Assembly (NCBI RefSeq): GCF_902769175.1
Contig: NZ_CACXNW010000007.1
Location: 1-64,000 of the forward strand
Source: an uncultured Methanobrevibacter sp.
GTDB lineage: Archaea > Methanobacteriota > Methanobacteria > Methanobacteriales > Methanobacteriaceae
Direction: 5' to 3'
Length of the DNA stretch: 64,000 nucleotides
Within the stretch, counting starts at the first letter, position 1. Each line of letters starts with the position of its first letter. This document shows positions 52,721 to 61,334 of the stretch, piece after piece. The position numbers and the translations under genes are program-made. Under the pieces are notes generated by a model. It was given only the letters and a program-made list of their open reading frames with translations. It searched no databases and had not been told where the DNA came from.

Positions 52721-54073
52721 TTAATTTTTCCATTCCTGTGCCTTTTTAACAAAAGACTTTGCGAAATTAGGGTTTGCAGGAAGATAAATATGAGGGAAAC
52801 CAGCATATAGGCTATCTGAACCATGACAGCAAAGATATTCCACTCCATTAGATGCCTTTTTAGCCATAAATGATTCTCCACAGTTTTCACTATCATAATA
52901 ATGGAATTCATGCACCCTAATGCTGTCATCCTTTTTGCATAATAGATTATCCTCCAATGCAGTTATTTCAATATAGCCAAAACGCTGCAATTTATCTGTC
53001 TTTATGCAATTTCCTTTGATAAAACCAACCATAGGAATATTTTCAATGGATTCATGTAAATACATGAAACCCCCACATTCGGCTATTGTAGGAATTCCCT
53101 TTTCTATAATGTCCTTAATTTCATTGCATAATTTCTTATTTTTAGATAATTCTTCAGGATATAATTCAGGATAACCTCCACATAAATACAATCCAGATAT
53201 ATTCTCTGGAAGCTTTTCATCTTCCAATGGGCTGAAATAGACCACTTCACATCCTAAGTCTTCCAATATCTCAATGTTTTCCTTATACATAAAGCAAAAA
53301 GCATTATCACGGGAAACTGCTATGCGAGTCTTTGGTTCATTGGAATCGGCTTTGCTGTTTTCAATCAATTCCTTAAAATCATCGCTTGCTTCAAGAACTG
53401 GCGCAGACTTGGCTAATTCAAAGAGACCATCTAAATCAATGTATTTTTCTGCCAGTTCTCTAAGGCCATTGATTTTCTCCTTAATATCTTCAATCTCATC
53501 TGCAGTGATTAGACCTAAGTTTCTGCTTCCAATGGAATACTTTTCTTCCCTTGGCAGGAATCCATATGCCTTTATGCCTTCTCTTTCAACTATATCCCTT
53601 AAAAGAGGGTAGAGCATTGGAGAAATGCCATTGAAGATTACACCTTCAACCATGCTTTCGGCTTTGAATTCCTTAAATCCTTTTATGATTGCTGCTGCAG
53701 AATTGCTCATTCCTTTAGCATCAATAATCAAAACAGCAGGAGCCTTAATGGATTTGGCAACTTCCCAAGCGCTTGCCCTTCCTTCAACTCCTATTCCATC
53801 ATAAAATCCCATAGCACCTTCAATTATGCTTAAGTCCTTACCGCAATTGCGGATGAACTGGTCGCATAACATCTCTTCAGTTGAGAAATAAGGGTCTAAA
53901 TTATGGGTTTCTACATTAAAGACCTTTCTGTGAAACATAGGATCAATATAATCTGGCCCTGATTTAAATGAAGCTATTTCCAAACCTCTGTTTTGAAATG
54001 CAGCAAGCAAAGCCATAGTTATAGTTGTTTTTCCACAATTACTGTTGGTTCCAGATATTAATATTCTATTCAT
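52721..54073 (-). CDS. cbiA: Cobyrinate a,c-diamide synthase CbiA
   Basis: 450 residues from ATG at 54073, where homology starts (MNRILISGTNSNCGKTT); a GTG 15 bp upstream is also in frame. It is a glutamine-dependent amidase that converts the a and c acetates of cobyrinate to amides with ATP. The N-terminal dethiobiotin-synthetase-like domain has the P-loop GTNSNCGKTT (8-17) and KSGPDYIDP. The C-terminal class I amidotransferase has GLYLCGGYPELYPEEL, the nucleophile Cys in IAECGGFMYL near 330 and HEFHYYDSE. Its start overlaps the end of cbiET by 8 nt, so the two are translationally coupled. Confidence 0.95.
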   Translation of the reverse strand: MNRILISGTNSNCGKTTITMALLAAFQNRGLEIASFKSGPDYIDPMFHRKVFNVETHNLDPYFSTEEMLCDQFIRNCGKDLSIIEGAMGFYDGIGVEGRASAWEVAKSIKAPAVLIIDAKGMSNSAAAIIKGFKEFKAESMVEGVIFNGISPMLYPLLRDIVEREGIKAYGFLPREEKYSIGSRNLGLITADEIEDIKEKINGLRELAEKYIDLDGLFELAKSAPVLEASDDFKELIENSKADSNEPKTRIAVSRDNAFCFMYKENIEILEDLGCEVVYFSPLEDEKLPENISGLYLCGGYPELYPEELSKNKKLCNEIKDIIEKGIPTIAECGGFMYLHESIENIPMVGFIKGNCIKTDKLQRFGYIEITALEDNLLCKKDDSIRVHEFHYYDSENCGESFMAKKASNGVEYLCCHGSDSLYAGFPHIYLPANPNFAKSFVKKAQEWKN

Positions 54074-55256
54074 CCTGACCACTTCCACTAATAATGAATA
54101 TAGGATTTTGTGCTATCAGCATATGCAAATCAGCAATTGCCTTGCCTTTTGATACTGCAACTTGAACAATGTCCCCACTTATTCCAACATTTTTAAGGGA
54201 ATTGAGACCTGCCATAACATTTTCAAGAGTTACAGCAGTTATTACAAATCTCATGTTGCTGTTTATTCCATATAGATAACTGACAATTTCATCCATATTT
54301 CCAGAGCTTCCTCCAATAAAGGCTACATCAGGAACCGGAAGGCCCTCAAGACATTCTGGTGCCAAACCACAGATTGCCTCTACATTATCCAAATGGAATT
54401 TTTCACAGTTTTTCTCCAATAAGCCTATAGCCTCTTCATTCTTATCAAAGGCATAAACCTTGCCGTCATATGCTGAAAAGGCCATTTCAATTGTTACAGA
54501 ACCTGTTCCGCAGCCAATGTCATAAGCTATATCATTTGGAGAAAGTGACAATTTAGATAAGCATACAGACCTCACTTCTGACTTTGTCATTGGAACTTTT
54601 CCCCTAATGAATTCCTCATCAGGAATGCCTGTTCGGATTCTTGAATCAAAATCAGGGTTTTCTATAATCAAAACTGTCAATGAACTGAATTCCTTTCCGG
54701 ATAAATCTGATATGATTGTTTCTTGAATTGATTCCTCTTCAGAGCCTAGGTTTTCACCAACCCAAACCTTTAAGTCTCCAAAGCCAAACTTATCCAATTC
54801 CTTCTGCAATTCTGGAACATTTTTACCTGTTAAGGCAAAGGTGAACCTATTTCTGCCAACTGATGAAACGATGTTTGTATCGATTCCATGACAGCTTATC
54901 AGATTTGCATCCTTCCAAGGAAGTCTGCATTTTGCAAAAAAGTAGGAAACTGATGAGATTCCAGCAATTAGATTAGGATCATAATTCTTTAAGGTGTCTG
55001 TCAATTTTTCAGCAGCGCTATAAAATCCGACATCTCCAGATACTAAAATTGCAATTCTTTCTCTGTCTTCTTTTTCTATTATTTCTAAAATATCATCAGA
55101 TAAATAAGCATTAAAACTTGGTTTATTCAAATGGGAAAACTCGTTTATTAATCTTTTAGCACCAATTAAAATATCTGCCTTTTTAATCAGCTCTAAAGCT
55201 TCAGAAGTAAGAGTCTTTTCACTCATTCCCATTCCAATAATGTTGATTTCTTTCAT
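54066..55256 (-). CDS. cbiET: Fused cobalt-precorrin-7 C5/C15-methyltransferase and decarboxylase CbiET
   Basis: 396 residues from ATG 55256; an ATG six bases upstream is also possible. The N-terminal half (1-200) is CbiE, a tetrapyrrole methylase with INIIGMGMS and ILVSGDVGFYS. The C-terminal half (about 205-396) is CbiT, a SAM methyltransferase with AYDIGCGTGSVTIEMA and VPDVAFIGGSSGN. Together they methylate C-5 and C-15 and remove the C-12 acetate carboxyl. Archaea more often keep cbiE and cbiT apart, and the fusion (like bacterial CobL) is a bacterial habit. The start overlaps the cbiJ stop by a few bases. Confidence 0.95.
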   Translation of the reverse strand: MKEINIIGMGMSEKTLTSEALELIKKADILIGAKRLINEFSHLNKPSFNAYLSDDILEIIEKEDRERIAILVSGDVGFYSAAEKLTDTLKNYDPNLIAGISSVSYFFAKCRLPWKDANLISCHGIDTNIVSSVGRNRFTFALTGKNVPELQKELDKFGFGDLKVWVGENLGSEEESIQETIISDLSGKEFSSLTVLIIENPDFDSRIRTGIPDEEFIRGKVPMTKSEVRSVCLSKLSLSPNDIAYDIGCGTGSVTIEMAFSAYDGKVYAFDKNEEAIGLLEKNCEKFHLDNVEAICGLAPECLEGLPVPDVAFIGGSSGNMDEIVSYLYGINSNMRFVITAVTLENVMAGLNSLKNVGISGDIVQVAVSKGKAIADLHMLIAQNPIFIISGSGQDE

Positions 55257-56005
55257 AAGCATTTACTCCTAATGGCATCCTTAGCTTCTTCTACACTTAG
55301 CCCTTCTTCATTAACTAATCTGGATAAAACAACAACTTCCATGCCACATTCCTTTGCAGCATCTATCTTTTCTAAAAAACCACCAGCATTGCCTGATTCC
55401 TTAGTTACAAGTATATCTGCACCTATTTCCTTGAATTGAGCCATATTGAATTCCTTTGAAAACGGACCTTGCATACCACAAAGATTTTTCATAGGATATC
55501 CTAAGTCCAAACAAGCCCTCATTCCTTCAGGAGAAGGCAGCATACGCAAATAAACTCTTTCCTGGAAGTTTTCTATTTCAGTTAATGCAAGAGCCTCCTT
55601 TGCTCCCATTGAGGAAAATATCAGACCTTCAGTGCCATTTAGATAATCAATCAGATCTTCCATGCTAGAGCATTTTACAGCATCTTCAATCTCAATGGAT
55701 TCCCGCAAGACTCGAATGTATTCAATGCCCTTTTCAGCACAGACCTCCCTGATATGCTTGCTTATTTCTGTTGCATAAGGATGTGTAGCATCAAAGACAA
55801 ATTCAGTTTGCTCGTCTTCAAATAGTTTTCTCATAGCATCTGGCTTTAACCTTTTAGGTTGAACTATGACAGGAGGTTCATATTCCAATACTTTCTCCCC
55901 ATATTCAGTAGCAACACAGACAATAGATGGAACCTTGTTTTGAGATAGGAATTCAGTTAAGAGACGTCCCTCAGTAGTTCCACCAAATAAAACAATTTTA
56001 TGCAT
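55253..56005 (-). CDS. cbiJ: Cobalt-precorrin-6A reductase CbiJ
   Basis: 250 residues from ATG 56005, set by the GAGGTGTAAAA site just ahead; a longer in-frame ORF begins at 56041 but lacks one. It reduces cobalt-precorrin-6A to 6B with NADH. Family marks are KIVLFGGTTEGRLL at the N-terminus, FVFDATHPYATEISKHI, GKEALAL-like MGAKEALAL, CGMQGPFSKEFN and VTKESGNAGGFLEK. The length matches CbiJ/CobK. It lies between cbiH (187 bp upstream) and cbiET (overlapping). Confidence 0.94.
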   Translation of the reverse strand: MHKIVLFGGTTEGRLLTEFLSQNKVPSIVCVATEYGEKVLEYEPPVIVQPKRLKPDAMRKLFEDEQTEFVFDATHPYATEISKHIREVCAEKGIEYIRVLRESIEIEDAVKCSSMEDLIDYLNGTEGLIFSSMGAKEALALTEIENFQERVYLRMLPSPEGMRACLDLGYPMKNLCGMQGPFSKEFNMAQFKEIGADILVTKESGNAGGFLEKIDAAKECGMEVVVLSRLVNEEGLSVEEAKDAIRSKCL

Positions 56006-56192
56006 TTTTACACCTCTAAAAATAGAGTTTGAAATTATCAATATGAATTATAGTATATTATAAATTGAAAGTATTTAAGTTTATACTTAATTAGAATTTA
56101 GTTATTTTAAGTTTGGTTAAATTAAATTATTTTAATCCAAATTAGTTAAATTAATTTTATTAAATGTATGATTTTGATTAGAATTTAGACGT

Positions 56193-56924
56193 TTATACTC
56201 CTTTATAACCTCTTGGAGTTACCATCTTATTATCAATGATTCTTGTATTGGCATTTCCAATGAAGACTGTGGTGAACATATCCACTTCTGTGTCCTTAAG
56301 TTCTAAAAGGCTTGTTATATGATACTCTTCACCATCTCTTCCAATATTTCTTACATAACCGCAAACGGTGTCTTCTCCTTTGGATTTCAATAATATTTCA
56401 CACGCCTTTTTCAAGTAGTCCTTTCTTTTATGGCTTGATGGATTATAAAGGCAAATGCAGAAATCTCCTTGAGCAGCTAAATCCAATCTCTTTTCAATAA
56501 GTTCCCAAGGAGTGAGGAGATCTGATAAGCTGATAACAGCAAAATCATGACCTATTGGAGCACCTAAAACTGCAGAACCGCTTAAAACAGCACTTATGCC
56601 TGGAACGATATCAATTTCAACATCAGGAAAATCAACAGACAATTCATAAACCAATCCTGCCATACCATAGACTCCAGCATCCCCACTGCAGACTACAGAT
56701 ACACAATTGCCTTCAGATGCCTTTTCCAATGCCATTTTACATCGGTCAACCTCTTTAGTCATTCCAGTGTATAAGTATTCCTTTTCAGGCAAATACTCTT
56801 CTACAAGTTCCACATATTTTTTATAACCTACTATCAAATCTGAATCTTCAAGAGTTTTTCTTGCAGCAATGCTAAGAAATAACTCATTTCCAGGACCAAT
56901 ACCAACAACAGATACACATTTCAT
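56193..56924 (-). CDS. cbiH: Cobalt-precorrin-3B C17-methyltransferase CbiH
   Basis: 243 residues of the tetrapyrrole methylase fold. It methylates C-17 and drives ring contraction. Motifs are VVGIGPGNELFLSIAA at the N-terminus, VVCSGDAGVYGMAGLVYE for the SAM site, VPGISAVLSGSAVLGAPIGHDFAVISLSD-type sequence around residue 115, and a C-terminal TTVFIGN. No extra C-terminal domain is present. GGAGGCTAAAATTT precedes the ATG. The spacer to cbiG upstream is filled by a 49-bp tandem repeat. Confidence 0.95.
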   Translation of the reverse strand: MKCVSVVGIGPGNELFLSIAARKTLEDSDLIVGYKKYVELVEEYLPEKEYLYTGMTKEVDRCKMALEKASEGNCVSVVCSGDAGVYGMAGLVYELSVDFPDVEIDIVPGISAVLSGSAVLGAPIGHDFAVISLSDLLTPWELIEKRLDLAAQGDFCICLYNPSSHKRKDYLKKACEILLKSKGEDTVCGYVRNIGRDGEEYHITSLLELKDTEVDMFTTVFIGNANTRIIDNKMVTPRGYKGV

Positions 56925-57007
56925 AAATTTTAGCCTCCAATAGACACCTAAATAATTATTATTAGCATTAAATTGAAATTTTATATTATATTGAATAATT
57001 AATTTTT

Positions 57008-57173
57008 GAATTATTAAAATTTTGATTATTAAACTTACTTCATAATTAAATTCATTGAATTATTAAAATTTTGATTATTAAACTTACTTCATAATTAAAT
57101 TCATTGAATTATTAAAATTTTGATTATTAAACTTACTTTATAATTAAATTCATTGAATTATTAAAATTTTGAA
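57008..57173. repeat. 49-bp tandem repeat x3.4 between cbiG and cbiH
   Basis: Units start at 57008, 57057, 57106 and 57155 (partial). Elements are GAATTATTAAAATTTTGATT and AAACTTACTT(C/T)ATAATT. The copies are almost identical, so the array is recent or kept uniform. Confidence 0.95.
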
Positions 57174-57211
57174 TCATATTAAATATTATTAATTTTATTG
57201 AATTTCCAAAC

Positions 57212-58237
57212 TTACTTTTCCCATGAAATAATAGGGTCATTTATCGCTAAAGCAACAGTTACCCCTGCACCATCACAGGTATCCTTTCTTCTAATCAATT
57301 TTCCATTGCTTTCCATAACTGCGGAACGTTCGCAAACATTGTCAACTTCCACAACACTTTTAACAAAGTCTGACTTTGTAAAGTCACCTTCAAGACTGTT
57401 AAGCTCATCTGCACTATAAGTGATAAATGGCAAATCATATTTTCGAGCAAATTCCAAGATTCCCTTTTCATCAGCCTTTTTATCAATGCTTGCCAAGGCC
57501 TTTAAAGACAAAAGATGATAATTCTCTTTTTTCAATATATTCAAGATGGATTCTTCTATCGCTTCAAAGCTTATATTCTTTCTGCATCCAATTCCTACTG
57601 TAATAATTTGCGGAACCAATAACAATATATCTTTCTTATACTCATTTTCAAAATCATTATGGCTGATTATTATATCATAGTCACTATCAGAACTTTCCAA
57701 ATCATTAATAAAAACATTATTTGGCAGATTTCCACCTATCTGATAGTCAGATTTTACATGTATTGGCTTTCCTTTCAACAATTTAGATGAAACCAATTTA
57801 ATGCATTCAGGATTTAAAATCTGCAGTTCTTGGCTTTTTGCCCAAGTATCAATTGCAAATACATTATTTATATCAGTTGCAGTTGTAATGACTGGAATTG
57901 CATCTAATATTCTAGATATCTGAAGAGCCAATTCATTTGCTCCGCCGATATGTCCAGAGAGAATTGGTATAGAGAATTGTCCCAATTCATCAACAACAAT
58001 TACAGCAGGATCTTTTGTTTTAGTCTTTATGTAAGGAGCAATTGCCCTTAATGCTATTCCTATTGCACCTACGAAAATAAGAGCATCATCATTAGAGAAA
58101 TGTTCCTCTGTCCAAGTTGACAAAGCACCTTTCCCACAACGGCTAAAATTAACATCATTATCTTCAGATAATGAATTTGATAATTTAAATGCTATTTCCA
58201 TACCATTATCTGTAAATGCAATAATTGATACTTTCAT
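57212..58237 (-). CDS. cbiG: Cobalt-precorrin-5A hydrolase CbiG
   Basis: 341 residues from ATG 58237, which has TGAGGTTAATA ahead; a start 12 bp upstream is inside that site. It opens the delta-lactone and releases acetaldehyde. The N-terminal domain has ISIIAFTDNG-like IIAFTDNGMEIAF and DDALIFVGAIGIALRAIAP with AVIVVDELGQFSIPILSGHIGGAN. The C-terminal CbiG-C domain has TVGIGCRKNISFEAIEE and VCERSAVMESNGKLIRRK. All three CbiG regions are present, so the protein is complete. It lies 54 bp downstream of cbiF. Confidence 0.94.
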   Translation of the reverse strand: MKVSIIAFTDNGMEIAFKLSNSLSEDNDVNFSRCGKGALSTWTEEHFSNDDALIFVGAIGIALRAIAPYIKTKTKDPAVIVVDELGQFSIPILSGHIGGANELALQISRILDAIPVITTATDINNVFAIDTWAKSQELQILNPECIKLVSSKLLKGKPIHVKSDYQIGGNLPNNVFINDLESSDSDYDIIISHNDFENEYKKDILLLVPQIITVGIGCRKNISFEAIEESILNILKKENYHLLSLKALASIDKKADEKGILEFARKYDLPFITYSADELNSLEGDFTKSDFVKSVVEVDNVCERSAVMESNGKLIRRKDTCDGAGVTVALAINDPIISWEK

Positions 58238-58291
58238 TATTAACCTCACATTCTAAAGGAAAATTAGTTTACGACTTACTCTTAGTGAAAA

Positions 58292-59047
58292 TCATTTTTT
58301 AGCTTGTCTGAACTCTGTTGAAAAATCATCTGCATAAAGACGTGACAATGAATATTCACTGTCTAAAACATCCCCAACAATTATCAAAGCGGTTTTGGTA
58401 ATGTTGTTTTCCTGTGCAGTTTCATATAATGTTCCAACAGTACAGCGCATTACCTTTTCATCAGGCCAAGTTGCCTTATAGACAATTGCAGCAGGAGTGT
58501 CTTCAGTGTATTTTCCTTTAACAAGCTCTTTAGACAATTCCTTAAGAAGTCCAGTGCTTAAGAAAATAACCATAGTTGCACCATGTTCTGCAAATGAAGC
58601 AATGCTTTCCTTTTCCGGAACTGGAGTTCTTCCTGCCATACGTGTGATTATTACGCTTTGACTTACATCAGGTAAAGTGTATTCTGCTTTCAATGCTGCT
58701 GCAGCACCACAGAAGCTTGAAACTCCAGGACAAACATCATAGGAAATTCCTTCCTCATCCAATCTGTCCATCTGTTCACGAATAGCACCGTAAATACTTG
58801 AATCTCCAGTGTGTAAACGAACAGTCATCTTATTTTCCTTTTCAGCTTCAAACATCTTTTCCAAAACTTCATCCAATGTCATTTTAGCACTGTCATAAAT
58901 TTCACAAGAGTCTTTAGCATAATTTAACAAATCAGGATTTACTAATGAACCTGCATATATAATAACATCTGCTTCTTTTAATAATTCAGCACCTCTGATT
59001 GTTATTAAGTCTACAGCTCCACTTCCTGCTCCTACAAAATGAATCAT
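58292..59047 (-). CDS. cbiF: Cobalt-precorrin-4 C11-methyltransferase CbiF
   Basis: 251 residues, a tetrapyrrole methylase. It methylates C-11 of cobalt-precorrin-4. Motifs are VGAGSGAVDLITIRGAELL, VIIYAGSLVNPDLL (the CbiF/CobM-specific AGSLV), VRLHTGDSSIYGAIREQMD, CPGVSSFCGAAAALKAEYTL and IITRMAGRTPVPEKES. GGAGGCAATAATT precedes the ATG. A repeat-filled spacer of 283 bp separates it from cbiD upstream. Confidence 0.95.
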   Translation of the reverse strand: MIHFVGAGSGAVDLITIRGAELLKEADVIIYAGSLVNPDLLNYAKDSCEIYDSAKMTLDEVLEKMFEAEKENKMTVRLHTGDSSIYGAIREQMDRLDEEGISYDVCPGVSSFCGAAAALKAEYTLPDVSQSVIITRMAGRTPVPEKESIASFAEHGATMVIFLSTGLLKELSKELVKGKYTEDTPAAIVYKATWPDEKVMRCTVGTLYETAQENNITKTALIIVGDVLDSEYSLSRLYADDFSTEFRQAKK

Positions 59048-59105
59048 AATTATTGCCTCCGCATATTTTAAATTATTTGATTATTATTAATTGATTGATA
59101 TTAAA

Positions 59106-59310
59106 TTGATTATTTTAAATTAATTGATTGCTTAATCAATAGATTAATATTTTTTTAATTAATTGATTATTTTAAATTAATTGATTGCTTAATCAATAGA
59201 TTAATATTTTTTTTAATTAATTGATTATTTTAAATTAATTGATTGCTTAATCAATAGATTAATATTTTTTTAATTAATTGATTATTTTAAATTATCAATG
59301 GTAATAGTTA
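59106..59310. repeat. 57-58 bp tandem repeat x3.3 between cbiD and cbiF
   Basis: Units start at 59106, 59163, 59221 and 59278 (partial) and are practically identical apart from one T. Each holds an inverted repeat ATTGATT-GCTT-AATCAAT that could fold into a hairpin in the cbi transcript. It is the most uniform array in the window. Confidence 0.95.
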
Positions 59311-59330
59311 TCGTTTTAAAATTCTTAAAA

Positions 59331-60470
59331 TTATTCTTTCCATAACTGCTTAAGTTCATTTACATTTTCACTTTCAAATAAAACGCCATAGTATTCTCCA
59401 GTGTTAGCAAAGCATATGAATCCTACCTCTATATCATCAGGGACTCTTCGCTCGATATTATGTTCTATTCTGCCCTTTAGAACTTCCATAGTCTTATCCA
59501 ACAGATTCTTTTCATATAGGATATCCAATACTGCATTTGTAGTTACACATTTTTGAATCTCCTTTAATGTCTCTAAGTCTGCTCCAGCATCTAAAGCACA
59601 GGACAATAGGGTTTCTATCCTACCATCACCATTATGGGAATGGGTATTGAACAATCCAATGCCCAATTTTACAAACTTGCCTATATGTCCGATTAGAAGA
59701 ATCTTTTTGAATCCATACTCTACAGAACTGTCTAAAGCAACATCAATGAAATTACTGCACATTATTCCTGGTTTTGTAGATAATTTCAAATCCTCTTCTG
59801 TAAACTTCTTTCCAAAGTTTCCTAAAAAGATAAGTATAGAATCGTTTCCTTCAGCAGATATTACACTTACTTCCACTTTAATTGAATCTGCAAGTGCCTT
59901 AGCACTCATAGGCTCAACGATTCCAGTTGTGCCTAATATTGAAATTCCACCAACGATTCCAAGTTCAGGGTTAAATGTCTTTTTAGCTATCTCTTCACCT
60001 TTCGGCACAGAAATCAAAACATTAAATCCACCATCATATCCATATTCCTTAGCCAACTCATTCAATGAATCCCTAATCATCTTTCGAGGAACTGAATTGA
60101 TGGCAGCTTCACCTACTGGCTGGTCAAGGCCTCCCTTAGTTACTCTGCCTACCCCTTTACCTCCTTCAATAAGAATTTCATTGGAATCAGGAACTAAAGT
60201 GACTTTGGAAGATACTAAAATTCCATTGGTAATGTCAGGATCATCTCCGCTATCTTTTTCAATTGAACAGCTTGCAAGATTTTCATTGAATTGAGGACTT
60301 AAAACATCTATGACAAGGCCTGTCTGATTAGGAGTTGTGATAGAAACAGAATCCATTGCTTCCTGAGTGAAAATCATTGCAGCTGCTGCCTTTGATGCTG
60401 CTGCAGCACAGGTTCCTGTTGTATAACCACAACGCAATAATTGCTGATTCACTAAACGTTTTTCTGCCAT
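59331..60470 (-). CDS. cbiD: Cobalt-precorrin-5B C1-methyltransferase CbiD
   Basis: 379 residues, the full CbiD length. It methylates C-1 in the anaerobic route and has no relation to the tetrapyrrole methylases. Signatures are LRCGYTTGTCAAAASKAA at the N-terminus, KGVGRVTKGGLDQPVGEAAI, GGISILGTTGIVEPMS, LIGHIGKFVKLGIGLFNTHS and the HNGDGRIETL that follows. TGAGGAGTTTAT precedes the ATG. Its presence confirms the anaerobic, early-cobalt pathway. Confidence 0.96.
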   Translation of the reverse strand: MAEKRLVNQQLLRCGYTTGTCAAAASKAAAAMIFTQEAMDSVSITTPNQTGLVIDVLSPQFNENLASCSIEKDSGDDPDITNGILVSSKVTLVPDSNEILIEGGKGVGRVTKGGLDQPVGEAAINSVPRKMIRDSLNELAKEYGYDGGFNVLISVPKGEEIAKKTFNPELGIVGGISILGTTGIVEPMSAKALADSIKVEVSVISAEGNDSILIFLGNFGKKFTEEDLKLSTKPGIMCSNFIDVALDSSVEYGFKKILLIGHIGKFVKLGIGLFNTHSHNGDGRIETLLSCALDAGADLETLKEIQKCVTTNAVLDILYEKNLLDKTMEVLKGRIEHNIERRVPDDIEVGFICFANTGEYYGVLFESENVNELKQLWKE

Positions 60471-60647
60471 ATAAACTCCTCAAATAATAAAATTAAAGCA
60501 AAATCAATAAATATAAGTCAATTAAACTAATGAAACTAAATTAAATGAAACTAAATTAAATTAAACTAAATTAAACAATTTAAATAAATTAAATAATTAA
60601 ACTAAACTAATTAAATATCCAATATTACGTAAAATAAAGTGAAATGA

Positions 60648-61334
60648 TTACTTTACAACCATAATAGTAAAGTAACCCATTTTTCTATCAAATTCATCTA
60701 AGCTTTTATAGATCTTTTCATTTTCCAAACCGCAGTTTTCAACTGCATATACATTGTCTTCAATGCCTAATTCCTTTAATGTTTCAATCAGCTTAGGCAT
60801 TGATTTGCCTATTTTCATTAAAACCTTAGATCCAGGCATTTGCAAAGCTTCCTTTAAGTCAATTCCAGTCGCAGGAAGTATATGCAACGGTTCATTCATT
60901 GTTGTCAAACCTATCTTCAGCTGGGAAGCAGAAGCGCAAAAGCTTGTAACACCTGGAATGACTTCAACTTCATAACCCTTTTCCAACAGCTTATCCATAG
61001 TATATGCAAATGTTGAATAGATTGTCACATCTCCAAGGTTTAACATTGCAACATCTTCTCCATTATCAAGAACTTCAGCTATAGCATCTGCAGCTTCATT
61101 ATGGCTTTTGGCTAAAATGTCCTTATCCTTTGTCATAGGAAATTCCAACATCATTATCTCCTTATCGGATAAATCGATTGCTTGAGAGACAATAGACAAT
61201 GCCGATGAATCACCGGTTCCAGTATGTGGAGTTGCAATATACTTGGATTGAGCAATCTTATTCATTGCTTTTACTGTAATCAATTCCGGATCTCCTGGCC
61301 CAATACTTACACCATATAATTTTCCTTTTTCCAT
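60648..61334 (-). CDS. cbiL: Cobalt-precorrin-2 C20-methyltransferase CbiL
   Basis: 228 residues of the tetrapyrrole methylase fold. It methylates C-20 of cobalt-factor II/precorrin-2. Motifs are GVSIGPGDPELITVKA, MLNLGDVTIYSTFAYTMDKL and VIPGVTSFCASASQLKIGL. AAAGGGTATTAAA precedes the ATG. It is the first gene of the minus-strand cbi cluster and divergent from cbiM. The spacer to cbiD is 177 bp and rich in short AAATTAAAC units. Confidence 0.94.
   Translation of the reverse strand: MEKGKLYGVSIGPGDPELITVKAMNKIAQSKYIATPHTGTGDSSALSIVSQAIDLSDKEIMMLEFPMTKDKDILAKSHNEAADAIAEVLDNGEDVAMLNLGDVTIYSTFAYTMDKLLEKGYEVEVIPGVTSFCASASQLKIGLTTMNEPLHILPATGIDLKEALQMPGSKVLMKIGKSMPKLIETLKELGIEDNVYAVENCGLENEKIYKSLDEFDRKMGYFTIMVVK

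Noticed and set aside
59106-59310. Possible CRISPR array
   Set aside because: The units are contiguous with no unique spacers; this is a plain tandem repeat. No other CRISPR-like pattern was seen in the window.
59647-60294. 215-codon plus-strand ORF opposite cbiD
   Set aside because: Mirror of a well-supported CbiD on the other strand; Pro/Ser-rich composition is typical of antisense frames; no ribosome site.
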